From the NCBI GenBank assembly GCA_963082975.1, contig OY720347.1, positions 27,310,221 through 27,374,220 of the forward strand: DNA of 64,000 nucleotides, in the 5' to 3' direction. The notes below the pieces were generated by a model, which worked only from the letters and a program-made list of their open reading frames with translations, ran no database searches and had not been told where the DNA came from. Positions 1 to 13,027 of the stretch are shown here, in pieces. The position numbers and the translations under genes are program-made. The stretch is from Labia minor. Taxonomy: Eukaryota > Arthropoda > Insecta > Dermaptera > Spongiphoridae. The number at the start of each line of letters is the position of its first letter. Positions within the stretch are counted from its first letter, which is position 1.

Positions 1-2414
1 ATACTCTATCATTGGAATAGAATAATTTGTTTATATATATAAACATTCGTAAAAAATTTATTAAAATATAAAAAAAAATCAATAAAATAATTAAATAATA
101 ATATTAATAATAGTATATTTATAAACTTGAATTATTTAGAAATAGAAAATATCTCTTTTCATGGAAATAATATAATAAACAGTCGACTATTTTTAAAATC
201 TATAATGGTTTCTAAGAATACGATGACATCGGATTGAAAAACTTCCTCTTCTTCAGGTTATTTTCTTTCTGCTTTTCAGACCATTTTCCCCACTCTAGTG
301 ATACGCGTTGTATTTTAAAAATGTTTAATACATTTATCATCGTTTGTTGGTCCCCGGTGTCTTTCTCGTTAGCCTCTTTCATTCATTACTTCATTTAAGA
401 TACTCCAGACATGATAAGATGAGTTAATTTCTTGCATATATATATATATATATAAGAACATACAAGTCAATACCATCCATAGAAGGGTTTTGGTCGGGCC
501 TTTGGTGTCCCAAGATGACACATCTTCGGACAAAGGAATCGTTGTCCAACAAAAATTCCCAATTAAAAACAACCAAACAGACAAAGAAGAATTCTCGTTA
601 TAATTTATCACTTCCCTTTTTTATATCCGAATTTTTTTTATAATTTCATTTAGAAATGTCAAATATTAATTAAAAATTATTTTTCAATTCAAATAAGAGA
701 ATAAAATAATGTTTTGTTATAAATAAATCGAATTACAAATAAATAAATAAAATATTTTTTTAATTATTTAAAGCGAATAATTTATTCCTTTTGATATCCT
801 AAAGAAGAAGAATATATCTTCTCTATATATAATAATATACTTTGTTCAATGAAACAGAGCAATAATAATTTATTTATGTTTATAAAAATTTCAGAATTTT
901 CTCTAAATTTTCTTTTCTAGTTAAAAAAAAACTTAAGTAATTTCTTCTAAGTTCATGAAAATGAAAATTAAATATTCATATTCTTTGTTATAAAGGCAAT
1001 ATTGATTTTTATTTGTATTATAAAAAGATGAAAATAATTTCAATACTAGAAAATTAGGTGGAATGGTCTTGTGATTCTTTCTTTACAATTCATTCGTCAT
1101 TATAACAAGGATCACTTTGTTAATAAATTATTATTGTTCAAGCAAAGACAAAAGGCCTGGGTACATAGAACACATCAACTTTCAACTTGTTAAAATTTTC
1201 CCTCATTATTTTGAAATCAAAAGAAATAATAATTAAAAAAATGTACGAGTTGAGTATTGTAATTTTAATTTTTTTTTTAAGGTTCCTATGGTAATTTTTA
1301 TATTTATAATAATATAATCACAGAAAGTGATTTACAATTCATAGAAATATTAAAATTTTAATTTTAGCTTTAGGGACAAATTTCTATGTTTTTTATTTAT
1401 TTATTTATTTTTTTGTTTTAAGTTTGTATATATTATAACTTAAAGCCTTAGTAATGAGGCACAGAACGAAGTAATATTATTTCACTTTTATTTAAGAGTT
1501 CAAAATATTAAAAAATATCAAAAACAGAAGATGTATAAAATATAAATATAAATGATTTCAAATTGTATGAGGTATTTATTTGTCTTCACATTTCCTCACT
1601 AAATGTTTCTCTTAACTGAACATTATTTATAATACTAATAATTATTAGTACTAATTCTAATTTAAAATATGAAAATCATTATTTCTATTTTAATAATTTT
1701 AATTATTATGATGATATTAATAATAGTTTTGAATTTAAAGTTTGTTTGTCTTAACTAATCAATACAAGGCTAACAGACAATTTAATTAAAATTCAACAAA
1801 CTTAAGTGTAATTTAAAACTTTGGTTTATTATTGTTTGATTTCTATTTATTTTATTTTTAATATTTTTCGTGACAAATTTAAATCCACAATATAATATAA
1901 AAATAAAGCTATATATAAAAATAATTCTCTTTTCTGGTTAACTAATTATAAATAGAATTAAAAATTTTATAGTTAACTAAGGTAAATCATAAATCAAAAT
2001 CTCTCTATAATCTTTTAATGTAGAAATTTTTTAGTGTTTAAAAAGCTATAAATCTTTTTGTTAAGGAATAGAAACCAAGAAACATCATTATTCTTGTTTT
2101 CTATGAATAGCATAGAGTTGCGTTACCAAATTTTATTAATGATAGGCTTACCTTTCTTGAAAATGTGTCTTTTTTAAAAGTTAACAACGTAAAGATTGAT
2201 TTTAGTTTATTATAGAAAATAAAATAATTCATAATGAGTTTAGAACATTATATTTAAAATTATCTTCAATGTTAAAAATAATTTATTGCATATTCATTAA
2301 AGAAATCGAAAAAAATTATAAAAATATTTAGAAATTGGAGAGCATTTTAATATAAAAATTAAATAAATGGCAATTGTTTGCAAAGGGATTTGGATGAAAC
2401 TTTGCTAGTGGATT
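1..2414. other. AT-rich non-coding sequence, left edge
   Basis: This stretch is almost pure A/T homopolymer runs and short repeats. I found no exon with supported splice sites. It may hold upstream non-coding exons of the Beat-like gene, because the first coding exon of that gene begins with a splice acceptor, but none can be placed. Confidence 0.5.
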
Positions 2415-3036
2415 CCTTTTCACTATCGCCAGAGATAGTATTACGATCACGAAAATTCTCGATGTCGAGAGTGTGATATTTTTATACATTTTGAAGGTCC
2501 CTAATTCATTTTCACTAAAGGTGAGAAAAATCTGTGTGTGTGTGTCTGTGTGTATGTAGACAAGATTACTCAAAAATGGTTTGAGCTAGAATAATGAAAT
2601 TAGGTATACGGGCATTATTCAAAATTCGTAGTTTTCTATCAAATGTTGAGAAATGTAGCTCATTTGAAAGAGGACAATTACCTACTACGTTTTCATTTTT
2701 TTTCTCTAAAGTGATCGAAAAAATAAAGATAAACGTTTGATAGTTTTTCACATGATTAAAAATTGTGTAAAACTGCTATATATAGAATTTCAGCTTGATT
2801 GAATCGTTGAAAGTACTGAAATTTAATTTTTTAATCTTTTAAAACGTTGACTGGCAATCACGCGCCAGCTCGTGACGTGGTGTCATCAACAAAGAGCCAA
2901 ACACGCGCTGTGTGGTTTAATAAATTTTATTTATTAATTTTTGTTTATAATTTAATTAATTAAATTTAATTTAAATATAATATATGTTAATTAATCCAAT
3001 TCAAATTTACGAGATAGTCGAGTGGAGACACTCCAG
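2415..3036 (+). repeat. Interspersed repeat family 1, copy A
   Basis: The sequence is a long copy of a repeat seen again at 39165-39680 (+) and, reversed, at 49124-49795. Shared landmarks in order are a start near CTATCTCGCCA, GCGATCACGAAAATT, a TG/TA microsatellite, GTAGACAAGATTAC, CTATATATAGAATTTCAGCT, the block around CATCAACAAAGAG, and an end near GAGTGGAGACACTCCAG. No coding capacity is visible, so it is probably a non-autonomous transposable element; the superfamily is not clear to me. Confidence 0.75.
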
Positions 3037-5693
3037 ATTTTTAATTTCAAAGAAATTTTCTTTATACAATATTTCTCGCACTCTTCTAGTTTACGAGATA
3101 AATAAAGATTTTTTAAGTTTGACAGATTAGCTGGTTATGAACGTGGAAATGTGTGTGTACAGCCATTAAGTAATATTTTATTGACTAATTCACTATTTTT
3201 TCACTTATTCACTAATTTTCTGTTTTTTCAGTTTGGTTTGGATATAGGAAAATTATTAGAATAAATATAAATAATAGTCAATAAGTGAAAATATTATACA
3301 AATAAATATTAAAAATTACATATATTTCATATGAATTTATGAAATGTTAAAAGATTGATTTTTAGATATTATGATTTTTTTATAGATGTATCATTTATCT
3401 ACATTTAGCATATATTTGGATTAAAACAAACATAATTAGAATCTCTTAATTGAATTGTAAATATCGTTATTTGGGTCGTATGTTATGAAATTAAAAAAGT
3501 ATTAAAATAATGATTAATTACCTTAAATCGCTCATTCATGCAACTTGGCGTCTTTTCACATTCACTGTTCAAAATAAACTAAATAAAATATTATATTCTA
3601 ATTGTTTTATCTATTTCAAGTGAATTGGTCGAATGGCTTATCGCAGTTCAATGAAAAAAAAAATCACCCGAATTGTGCTGGCGGCACCCAATCACCTCTT
3701 ACGAACAACTATAATAATTGTCAATATTATTTTTTATCAAATAATTTATTAAAATTAAATAAAAAGAATATTCTATATTCGAATATATTAAAAGCGATTT
3801 GATAGTATATAAATTCTTATTTTATTTTATTTTTTTAATTAAATTATTATAAAATGAGTTCAAGAAGGCAAACACTAATAAGTATATTATTAAAAGGTCA
3901 ATTATTAAATTATATAATAAAGTAAATTAAATTTTTGTGTAATATTGATGTGTATGTGTTTGCTTAGATAAACAATTTGTAGAACTACGCCTGTAGAGTA
4001 AATAAAGAAAAAATCTTTACATAAATATATGATTTATTATTAAATTAATAATATAATTTATTTAATAATTTCCCTCGATGTACCAAGCACTTGAGTTAAT
4101 GAAATTGATTTCAACAAAAATATTAATTATTGTAAAATTTCAACGTTCAAAAATATATTTCTGACTACCGAACTCGAAAAAGTTTCTTTCTTAACCATCT
4201 ACTCTTCATAGTATAAATAAAATGATAAATTTGAAATTAGCTTCCTAAATAGCATGGGATGCAGTAAAGGATGCAAAAGACCTCAAGTGGGAACAGCCTT
4301 CAAACATCTGTTCTCCAAAAACATCTAAAATCTTGGCAATGATCACCAAATGGTAGTGTTTAGTGACATTTCTTGATAAACGATATCTTAAAAGCATCCA
4401 CCTTCTAAATTAATCTTTAATTGTTCATTTATACTAATCATTCTAAAACAATAAAAAGAATGAAGCTTTCTCTTCGTTGGTTCTTAATGCATAATTTGAT
4501 GTCTTGTTATAAGACTGGATATTTTCAGCAATCTATCGATCATAGACTGAAACGGAGCACTTTTCCATTGGCAGTCGAGCGTTATGTAAGTGCCAAAGGG
4601 CGCACCTGTTGCTGGATTCAAACCAACCAAAACTCTATTATTAATCGAAGCCAAAAAATAATGAGATGTGACCACGTCAACCAGTTGCATTTCTAAAGAA
4701 ATCGCCAAATTATTCGATTATATAGTTAAATAAATTAAAATTACATCAAATAAAAATAGCATTTGTTTGAAAAAGATTAATTTTCTTTTTTTTACGGATT
4801 TTCTATCTTTATTTAAACTTTTTTCAATATGAGTCATTCAATAGTTTGGAAAAACAGTACAAAGGTATTTAAAATAATGAATTTAAGCATTATTGATAAT
4901 CATATTTCAATATCGGTGATTAGATTGGTGATAATATTCTTATTCTTTTTTATAATAGTTTATTTGAAAGATGAACTAAATAAAATAATCTCATTTTATA
5001 AAATTAAATACTGAAAAAATAAAAATTGATTTTGAAATCAATATTTTCTAATATCTATATTTATATAAATCCATTTATTAATTAATAATTTAATTGCATT
5101 GTCATCAAATGTCAAGGAAAATATATTTTCTTATTATAATATAATAACAAAATATATTGGCAATAAATAATATTTTTTTTTATTATAATAGAAGTTAATG
5201 TCTCCACAATATTTTATTCTTAAATTCATTTTTTCTCCCATTTAATGATGGAACATAACGGATTGAATTCATTTGATATAAAAGCACCTATCTATTGAGC
5301 CCATCACTTATTTTATAATTTATTTCTAAATTTATAAATAAAATAACCATAAAATAGGATAAATAGGGTATACCAACGGGGTTGGAACGATAAAATATTG
5401 TTTGTATTTGTGTTGATATCTAAAGAAATATTTCTAGTTTGGAATTATTTTTTTTTTTGATTGGAAAGAATAATTCCATCTATACTTGTAAAAAAACTTT
5501 ATTTAATTACTTATAAATATATAAATCAAAATTTGTAGATATCAAAAAAAGTAATAAAATAATATATATATATAGATACTTTAAATCATTTTTAATAATT
5601 TGAAAAGGCATCTTTTGACAAATTTTATTTAACTTTTGATAAAATAAAAAGGTATTTTATGTTCTCATTATAATTACATGTTTTTTTTTATAG
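3037..5693. other. Non-coding upstream region with one GC-enriched island
   Basis: This is mostly AT-rich sequence. An island at about 4244-4710 is clearly richer in G/C than its surroundings. It carries short open frames on both strands: a 74-codon minus frame at 4484-4708, and a further minus frame over about 4250-4400 ending near AGCATGGGATGC. I do not recognise either product. The frames are separated by stops, so a decayed gene or transposon is more likely than a live exon. Confidence 0.4.
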
Positions 5694-8600
5694 AATCGTG
5701 GCGGCGTAATTATTCCAGTCGTGGGGTCAGCCCCCGAGATGGCGGCGACCCCAAATATACTTTTCATCGTTATATGGATTCATTTAGGCGTTATTAGTAA
5801 GTAAATATGTTTATATTTTGATTTCTATTAAAATATAATATTAATATATCAAATGGAGTTTAATAATTATAAAATTAAATTATAAAGTTATTTTTATTAA
5901 ATTTAGAAAAAAAATTGTTAACTTTTATCGAAGTTGGATGCTTATTGATAAAATAAAAAGTATATATAAGAGATGGTCACTATAGATGGGCTACTAAACA
6001 GAATGATCTATAAAAAACTGACAAATTTAGTAATATTACAGTACATGTCTACATAAATATTACATTTCTTAATACACATTTTAGTAATAGATGATATTAA
6101 TTTTGAAAGGTTAAGAAATGATACAAAAAATAAAAATAAACGCAATTGATCCAATGAAGAAAACCTATCTAAAAAAAAAACTTACCTTAACTTTTTATCC
6201 TTATTCATGTATATACATTATCTACCTAAACTTAATTAACGTTATATAAATAATAGTTAATATAATATGAATTTAATTATTTATTTACTTTTATTGGGGA
6301 AAAGTCTGAGGACAAGTATTCACTGAGCTGACAATAAAAACAATAATGAAGGAGTTGGTGAAAATAAGAATTTGATGGAGGTAGCTGATAGAATGTGGTT
6401 GCTTCGACTATGAACTTTCGATTTCATAGCGTCATAGTAATTCGTAGATTCACTGTTTTTATAGAGAATTCAAGAGGGAAAGAGCAAGTATTATCATTAT
6501 TATTTGAAGATTTAGGTACCTCAGCAAGTACGGCCATATGTCCCTTAAAGAAATCATCCATCGTACAAGATAAATTTTATTTATGTTCAAGCAATCTTTT
6601 CGGGGAGAATTTCTTCGCCGGGGAACAGCTAGACAAGCAGTAAATTACTGAATCCTGACCGATTCAATTGTGTCAGACTCAACGCTCTCCGGTTAGATCA
6701 CTTGGAAAGAATGAATTTTCCTTTTAGACCAAAAACAATTTATTCAATAAATACAATATACAATAAATAAATAAATAGTTGAATAAATAATAAAAAATAT
6801 CACCGCTCAAATAAGGGACTGTAAAGGGGTCCCCATTGAACATGACTAGGATATAATATTAAAAATAAGTTGACCTGTGGCCAGGCGCAGAACCGACCGA
6901 GGGTTTGAAATAAATTAATTTCCAGCTACAGAAATAATTTCAAATAATTTAAATGTATCTATTAATGCAATAAAAAACAGATATGGATATAACATAAATA
7001 TTTTTAATTTTATTTTATTTAAAATATATAAGTAGGAGCTGGCTGTGACGGCATGAAGGGCTGGGTGACGTCATATAATTTAAAATTAAGATAAAACTAA
7101 TGAAGATGATTTTTCCCGAGGATAAAACCAATACAAAGCGCATGATTCGTGGAGATATGTAAAAAAATCTCCTCATGTGAAATTTGGTGTGGAAATAACC
7201 CTTCCCTTCCTATCGTCGATCGGTATTACTACCTCTTCCGGTTTCCGGATATACACCAAAAGTTGATCAATTCATCATACTGATGCATTAAGTAAATACA
7301 CCAAATTTCATCAAAATCCGTTGAGCCGATCAAGCTGTACACATCTTTAGGGACACACAGAGGACGGACGGACAGACATCATGCTAAAAATACATTTTTT
7401 TGTTAAGAAAATGCATGACTCGTGGAGATATGTAAAAATCTGGTGTGTAAACAATACCTCCCTTACTTTCGTCGGTCGCTAATAAAAACAATAAACTATG
7501 CAAAAAATAATAACAACAAAATCAACAATTTTTATTTACAAATAAATAAATACTATATTTTGCATAACAATCTAATCCTATGCAGAAACTTGAACAAATT
7601 CTCAAAATTTTCAATCTTTCCCAATAGATCTCTGATATTCAAATTTTCAATTTTATATGAACTTCTTGCCGATGCAACATTCGACAAGAACATGATCCTC
7701 TGTGACTCTCAAATCATAATTGTGCACCAAGGAGCATTTTCTTTCAGAATCAGATGTCCATTGGAAAAAAAGAGTGACCAAAAGAGCAAGTTATACAACA
7801 TTTAGATTAATAATATATACAGTAGAACCTCAATAACTCAAACCTCGGTAACTTAAAAACCTCTATAACTTCAAAAAATAATATATTCCCTTCCCATCAG
7901 AGCCCAAAACCTCTATAACTTAAATAAGTAATCTCTGTATTGGCCCTCAGAAGCTGAAATCTTGAAGAAACAAGAATCAGGGGAATGTCTTCAATGTAAA
8001 AGACGAAAAATTTTCGAATTACCTAATTTAGAATATTTGTTTACGTGGTTCAAAAAGTATCGAAACAAAACATTAGTGTTAGTGGACCCATACTGAAAGA
8101 AAAAGCTGAAGAGTTCGCTAATTCGCTGAAAATCAAAAATTTTAAAGCCAGCAATGGCTGTTTAGAGAATTTTAAGAAACGACATGATTTAACCTTTGAA
8201 AAAATGATATTAACCTATCCCCAACATAGACCCTTGATAACTTAAAACCTCTATAACTTAAAATATTTTGTTTCCCTTGGACTTTAACTTATCGAGGTTC
8301 TACTTTAATATATTTGTGATGGAGTGATTAGATGGGGAACTTGAGGATGATGTCTAAAGATATTAATGACCCATTTTAGTAATAAATTTGAATAAAAATT
8401 TACTTATTAGATGTTATATTTATAGGAATATACTTATTTCGTTTATAAGCCTAAAAATAATATAATTAAGTCTCGGTATGCAAATTTGAATTGTGTTTTT
8501 CTTTTTGTTTTACTTCACTCCTTGGACAAATACATGAAATGGTTGAAAATGTGAAGATGCGGAAATACTTATATTTTGGTGTGGGTTGTTAACAACCCTC

Positions 8601-11600
8601 GAATGAGAATATCATCTAACGAGGTATCCTTAACAGTCCTACCCTGAACAATGAACTTGGCAGAGAGGATTCGAAACAGACATGATGAACTAATCAATAT
8701 TTACGGCTGCTTTTCATGTTTATTATTATTCTAAGAGACAAAAGTTGATTTGACATTCATGTTCATTATACGAAAGTTATGATCAGTATAAATATAAATA
8801 TATATGTGTACGAGTATATATGATATATAATTATAAGTACATGTATATAGATATAGAATAGAGCTTGAAGTATTCGTTTTATCATCTTCTCATTTGAAAT
8901 GTATTGTTCTTTATTTAAGTTCAATATTCAGTCTACTTAAAATTGAGACTAATATTAATTGTCTATTGGAGGCAACTAAAATAAATAAAACAATGAACAG
9001 GTAAATTCATTAATATTAATAATTCAGAATTAAACAAAAGAACTTTGTCATAAATCTTGAATAAAGAAAAAAATAAATGTAAATAAATTTAAAAAAGTAT
9101 TTTATTTAAACAAATTAAAAATGCACTAAAAACAAGAAATTTTTATCAGGATATAAACGATATAAAACAAATTAAAAGACTTGTGAGTGAACTAAATATC
9201 CAAAAACACACACTCAAGACAAGTTATACAACTTTTAGATTGAATATATAGTATAAAAATGAAATTTTCTATTTAAGTTTAATAATATATATTCTGAAAC
9301 TTTAATACTAGTTGGTAATATTAATTTTTCACGATGTCTATTTCAAGAAAAAAAAATTATGATTCTATTTAATTTTAAATGACTAAATAGGGAATATTTT
9401 TTTAAGTTTCTTTTGGGATCAAAATAAAAAGTAAATATTATTTAATTTTTAATATATGTATGTACTTAAAGAAAAATATAAAAAATACAAACTTTATAAA
9501 TACCTTTTTATAAAACATGAGATGGTTTGATAAATAATTGATCTAGGGCCAAACTTACAAATATATTCTCTGAAACGTTCCACTAATTTATGTAAGATCA
9601 TAAAGGCTTTTACAGTTTAATACGATATAAAATCTATAATTAATATATAAGAATTGAAAAATTTACATTTTGTTTTTTATTAATATGATCAGAATATCCT
9701 CTAATTTTTGTGAAACAAAAATTAACATTTATAAATAATCTATGTATATAATAAATTTATGTTTGATAAGAAGAACAATAATACAATTTAATCTAACGGT
9801 TTATACGCATAGTCCTCTTATTTAATGCTCGAATAAAATTTCCCTCCCTCTTTCCCAAAACAACCCTAAAGCTTCTTTTAATTACTCAGGTGACCTCATA
9901 ACAAAAATAACTGTTAAAATATTTTAATCAAAATTAAAACATGGATCTAAATTCTTGTTTTATTAAAACAAAATTTAAAATCAAAAGAATTTTTTAATAA
10001 TTTTGACTTTATACTTTTAGTGACAGGTGCTGTTTCCGAGTCACCTCATGGAGACAGTCCAGATCTTGAAGGAGCACGGCTGGTAATGCCATCAGCTGTT
10101 CTGGCAGGATCATCGGCAACGCTTCTTTGCTTGTTTGAAGCTGAAGAAGATGAATCCCCTCTCTATGCTGTGAAGTGGTATCGTGGCTCCAGAGAATTTT
10201 ATCGATATGTTCCTCGAGAACGACCACCTAAACGATCTTTTGCATTCCCAGGAATTGTTATCGATGTACGAATCATAAAAATTTAACACAAATTTTTTTT
10301 TTATTTATGAACCAAAAAATTTCTTTCCTATATTTTTTTCTCTTTCTCTCTCTATATATATATATGTATATATAGGTATATATCTTCAAATAAAAGTTGC
10401 AAATTTTGATTGGAAACAGAATTCATTTGAATATTCGACATAAGCATATTATTTATTAAAATTTTTAATTAATTTAAATATTTATTTATTTTAAGGTGAT
10501 TGGAATATAAGCTCATTTCAACTATTCATGAAATTTTAATATTTATTATAAATTTATTTTGATTTAATAAAATATTTTTAAATTTCTGAATTTTAACCCT
10601 TCAATTTCGTAGTTTTCATTATCATTTTACCTAAAGTTAGATTTTACTTAAATATAAATAGACCTCTCAAATTATATATTTCTTAAAAAATTTCTATGTA
10701 AAATATTTATTTTTTATAAGTAAATAAATAAGAATTTACTCACTTAATAAATCAATGATTTATTCGAAAAATAAATATAAAATATATAAAGAAAAATTGA
10801 TTTATATGTATACTTAAATAAATAGAAGATTAGTATGATTAAATTAAATTTTTCTTCTCATTAATAACTAATTATGTACCTACAATAGTTTCAAAGTAAA
10901 AAAATACTTTATAATATAATAAAAAATGTTATCTCTATTTACAGACTTTATTTTATTTTGCAGTTAACAGCAAGCGACCGGCATCAAGTAACCCTTCGCG
11001 GAGTTCCTCTGCATTTGAGTGGATCCTTCAGTTGTGAAGTATCATTAGACGCCCCTAAATTTACCACAGTTACAGCCAGGGGATCACTCCTTGTACTAGG
11101 TAATACTTTAAAAATTTATTTATTTATATTTTATTGAAAAAAATCAATATCATTTATATATTTCTCTATTTCTTTATTTACCTGATTTTTTTTTTAATTG
11201 AATTATCAATTTATTTTAGAGCCACCTGCGCATAAACCTTTACTTTCAATTAATCCATTAAGTCTGCGTCCTGGGGATACATTCAAGGCAAATTGTTCAG
11301 CAGCAACATCTAAGATTGAGCCAAAACTAGAGTTTTATATAAATAATAAATTGGTAACTAATTATTTTTTTCAAAGCTATTAAAAGTATATCATAAGATT
11401 CGATTATCTTTTATTAATAAGATTTTATGATATATTTATTTTCTGTAATTTTGAAAGTATATTATTTTTACATATTAATTTTATTTTGTACAAAATTGCA
11501 TTTTTTCAATATTTTGATTTGTTTGATATTATGGTTAAAATAATTTATTTTTAAATTATTAATTACATAATTAATTTAATATATAATTAAATTACTATAA

Positions 11601-13027
11601 AATAAAAATAAATATACATTTTGAATGACCAGGTTCCGAGTCAAATGCTTGCAATATGGCCCTTTGGAGCTGGTCTTCAATTTGCTCCCGGACCAGAACT
11701 CTTCATGCCCACCTCAAGTGCGGATAAACTTGATCCGTCTCGATTAACCACCGCAATGATAATGAGTATACGCTGCGTAGCAACTGTCCCTGAGGTATAT
11801 CGAATTGCATCAAGTCAAATGCCAGTTTGGCTTCAAGCACCACCCCCTCCTCCGGTAACATCTCCTCCTTGGAGAATAAGTCATCAAGGTATGTTCACAA
11901 ATCAAAATTAATTATTATTTGTTTTATTTAATAAAAATATTATTTAAGTAAATTAAACATAGGAAATTAAAATATATTTGTATTTAAATTATTTTTTCTG
12001 ATACACTTCATATTATTATTATTATTATTATTTTCAATCAAAATGTAATATTAACTAAGAATTCAGTACAAAATCATTCTCTTGGGTAAATCTATATTCC
12101 CAGATTTTTATAAAATTGATTAAAAATCGATTTATTTCAAATGATATCAACATTTGACCTTTTGGATTCGTCAAATTTAATAAAGATTTTTCACATCTCA
12201 ATGGAATATCTTAAAAATTAATTTAACAGATCTAGTTTTTACTCTAGTACTCTAATCCAGAGGTTCTTAATCTTATGTACTCTGCGGACCCCCACTTGAA
12301 AAATTTTTTTTTGACGGACCCCATTCCAACTTTAGGTACTTTACGTCATTTTATTAGTTAATTTCTGGCTTACGATCTCATAAGAACAAGGATATATGAT
12401 GAATATTTCTAACACATTTTATTAGAAATTATAATATTGAAGAAAGAAAATTCTGCTAAATATGAAGATGGAAACGGTAGCAATAGTTTTCTTGCACATT
12501 TTGTTGAATTTGGGTATTTGATCTCTGTTTCCTCACAAAGCCATGCCATCGCTTCTTTTATATTAAATAAAGTTTTAACCGACTCATCATTTTCTCGTGC
12601 CCCTGTACGATGGCTTTGCGGACCCCCAGTAAAGGCTTCGCGGACCCCCAGGGGTCCGCGGACCACAGTTTAAGAACCTCTGCTCTAATCTAATCACACC
12701 TAAACAGATTTTTTTTGAAAATAATTTTTGTTTTTTTGATTCAAGAATCTTTTAAAAAGTCTATTTCAATTGAAATTTCGAAATTATGCATTTTTTATTA
12801 AATATTATATTAAAATTTTTTTTAATACTTAATATTTTATTTAAAAATATAATAGACTATGAGGCTATTTTATTAATTATTAATTAATTTAATTAAAATA
12901 AAATTCTTAGTTTATGATGAATTAATAATTAATAAATTCTTTTTCAGTAAGTTCGTCCTCACATCTGCGATATTTTTCAACTAGTGAATATTTTTTATTG
13001 CTAAATTTAATGTATTTTCTTACATAA
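5694..13027 (+). CDS. Beat-family (beaten path-like) Ig cell-surface protein, complete
   Basis: Beat proteins are arthropod axon-guidance proteins with two Ig domains that bind Side-family receptors. Coding exons are 5739-5796 (exon starts at 5694 after an acceptor, so part is 5'UTR), 10021-10265, 10964-11099, 11220-11353, 11633-11888 and 12948-13027. All junctions are GT-AG and the joined frame is 302 aa. A signal peptide (MAATPNILFIVIWIHLG) is followed by Ig1, with cysteines in TLLCLF and SFSCEV and the family-typical KWYRGSREFYRY and FPGIVID, then Ig2, with cysteines in KANCSA and IRCVAT. A proline-rich stalk (APPPPPVTSPP) leads to a serine stretch and a short hydrophobic end (EYFLLLNLMYFLT), which looks like a GPI-anchor signal or weak membrane anchor. 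Assignment to the family is firm. Which Beat subfamily it is remains unclear. Confidence 0.88.
6395..6643. other. Unexplained GC-enriched patch in Beat intron 1
   Basis: An 82-codon plus frame runs here, and the opposite strand has a 45-codon frame beginning MDDFFKGHMAVLAEV. I recognise neither. Base composition is less AT-rich than the rest of the 4.2-kb intron. No splice sites pair convincingly with the Beat frame, so I treat it as anonymous intronic sequence, perhaps old transposon. Confidence 0.25.
6866..7486 (+). repeat. Interspersed repeat family 2, copy A
   Basis: The same sequence lies reversed at 34545-35150, and a short fragment at 52145-52221. Landmarks are AAGTTGACCTGTGGCCAG at the left, GACGTCAT, TTTTTCCCGAGG, GAAATTTGGTGTGG, TTCCGGTTTCCGGAT, CCAAATTTCATCAAAATCCG, a GGACGGACGGACAGACATCA stretch, and TACCTCCCTTACTTTCGTCGGTCG at the right. 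ACCGACCG-like motifs sit near both ends. No transposase is visible. It is probably a non-autonomous element. Confidence 0.75.
7820..8305 (+). mobile_element. pogo/Tigger-like DNA transposon, internally deleted
   Basis: The left end reads CAGTAGAACCTCAATAACTC and the right end is its inverted counterpart, TTATCGAGGTTCTACT. TA-rich flanks fit a TA target duplication. Several internal copies of ACCTCTATAACTTAAA are present. The 486-bp element keeps only the CENP-B-type DNA-binding part of a transposase (about 7995-8245) and has lost the DDE catalytic region, so it cannot move by itself. Confidence 0.75.
8004..8245 (+). pseudogene. Transposase fragment, CENP-B/Tc5-type helix-turn-helix
   Basis: The frame beginning at 8045 reads VQKVSKQNISVSGPILKEKA and continues with FKASNGCLENFKKRHDLTFE, the hallmark of the CENP-B-like HTH of pogo/Tigger transposases. 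The residues expected just before it (ELPNLEYLFTWF) are encoded upstream in a different frame, so a frameshift lies near 8045. The frame stops at 8243-8245 inside the terminal repeat region. No catalytic domain follows. Confidence 0.7.
8306..10020. other. Remainder of Beat intron 1
   Basis: AT-rich intronic sequence without recognisable exons. It ends with a good acceptor (ATACTTTTAG) at 10020. Confidence 0.6.
12258..12682. mobile_element. hAT-superfamily MITE with perfect 8-bp target duplication
   Basis: The 425-bp element is flanked by CTCTAATC at 12250-12257 and again at 12683-12690, the 8-bp target duplication typical of hAT insertions. The ends are inverted repeats: CAGAGGTTCTTAATC on the left, and GTTTAAGAACCTCTG on the right. 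Both ends carry the GC-rich GCGGACCCC motif. Overlapping open frames of 78 and 85 codons on opposite strands look like by-products of composition, not proteins. It sits in Beat intron 5. Confidence 0.9.

Noticed and set aside
7784..9255. Shared words AAGTTATACAAC and TTTAGATT at 7789 and 9220
   Set aside because: Only about 30 bp are similar. Too short and AT-rich to infer a repeat boundary or duplication.
12409..12673. Overlapping 85- and 78-codon frames on opposite strands
   Set aside because: Both lie wholly within the hAT MITE and have no protein features.
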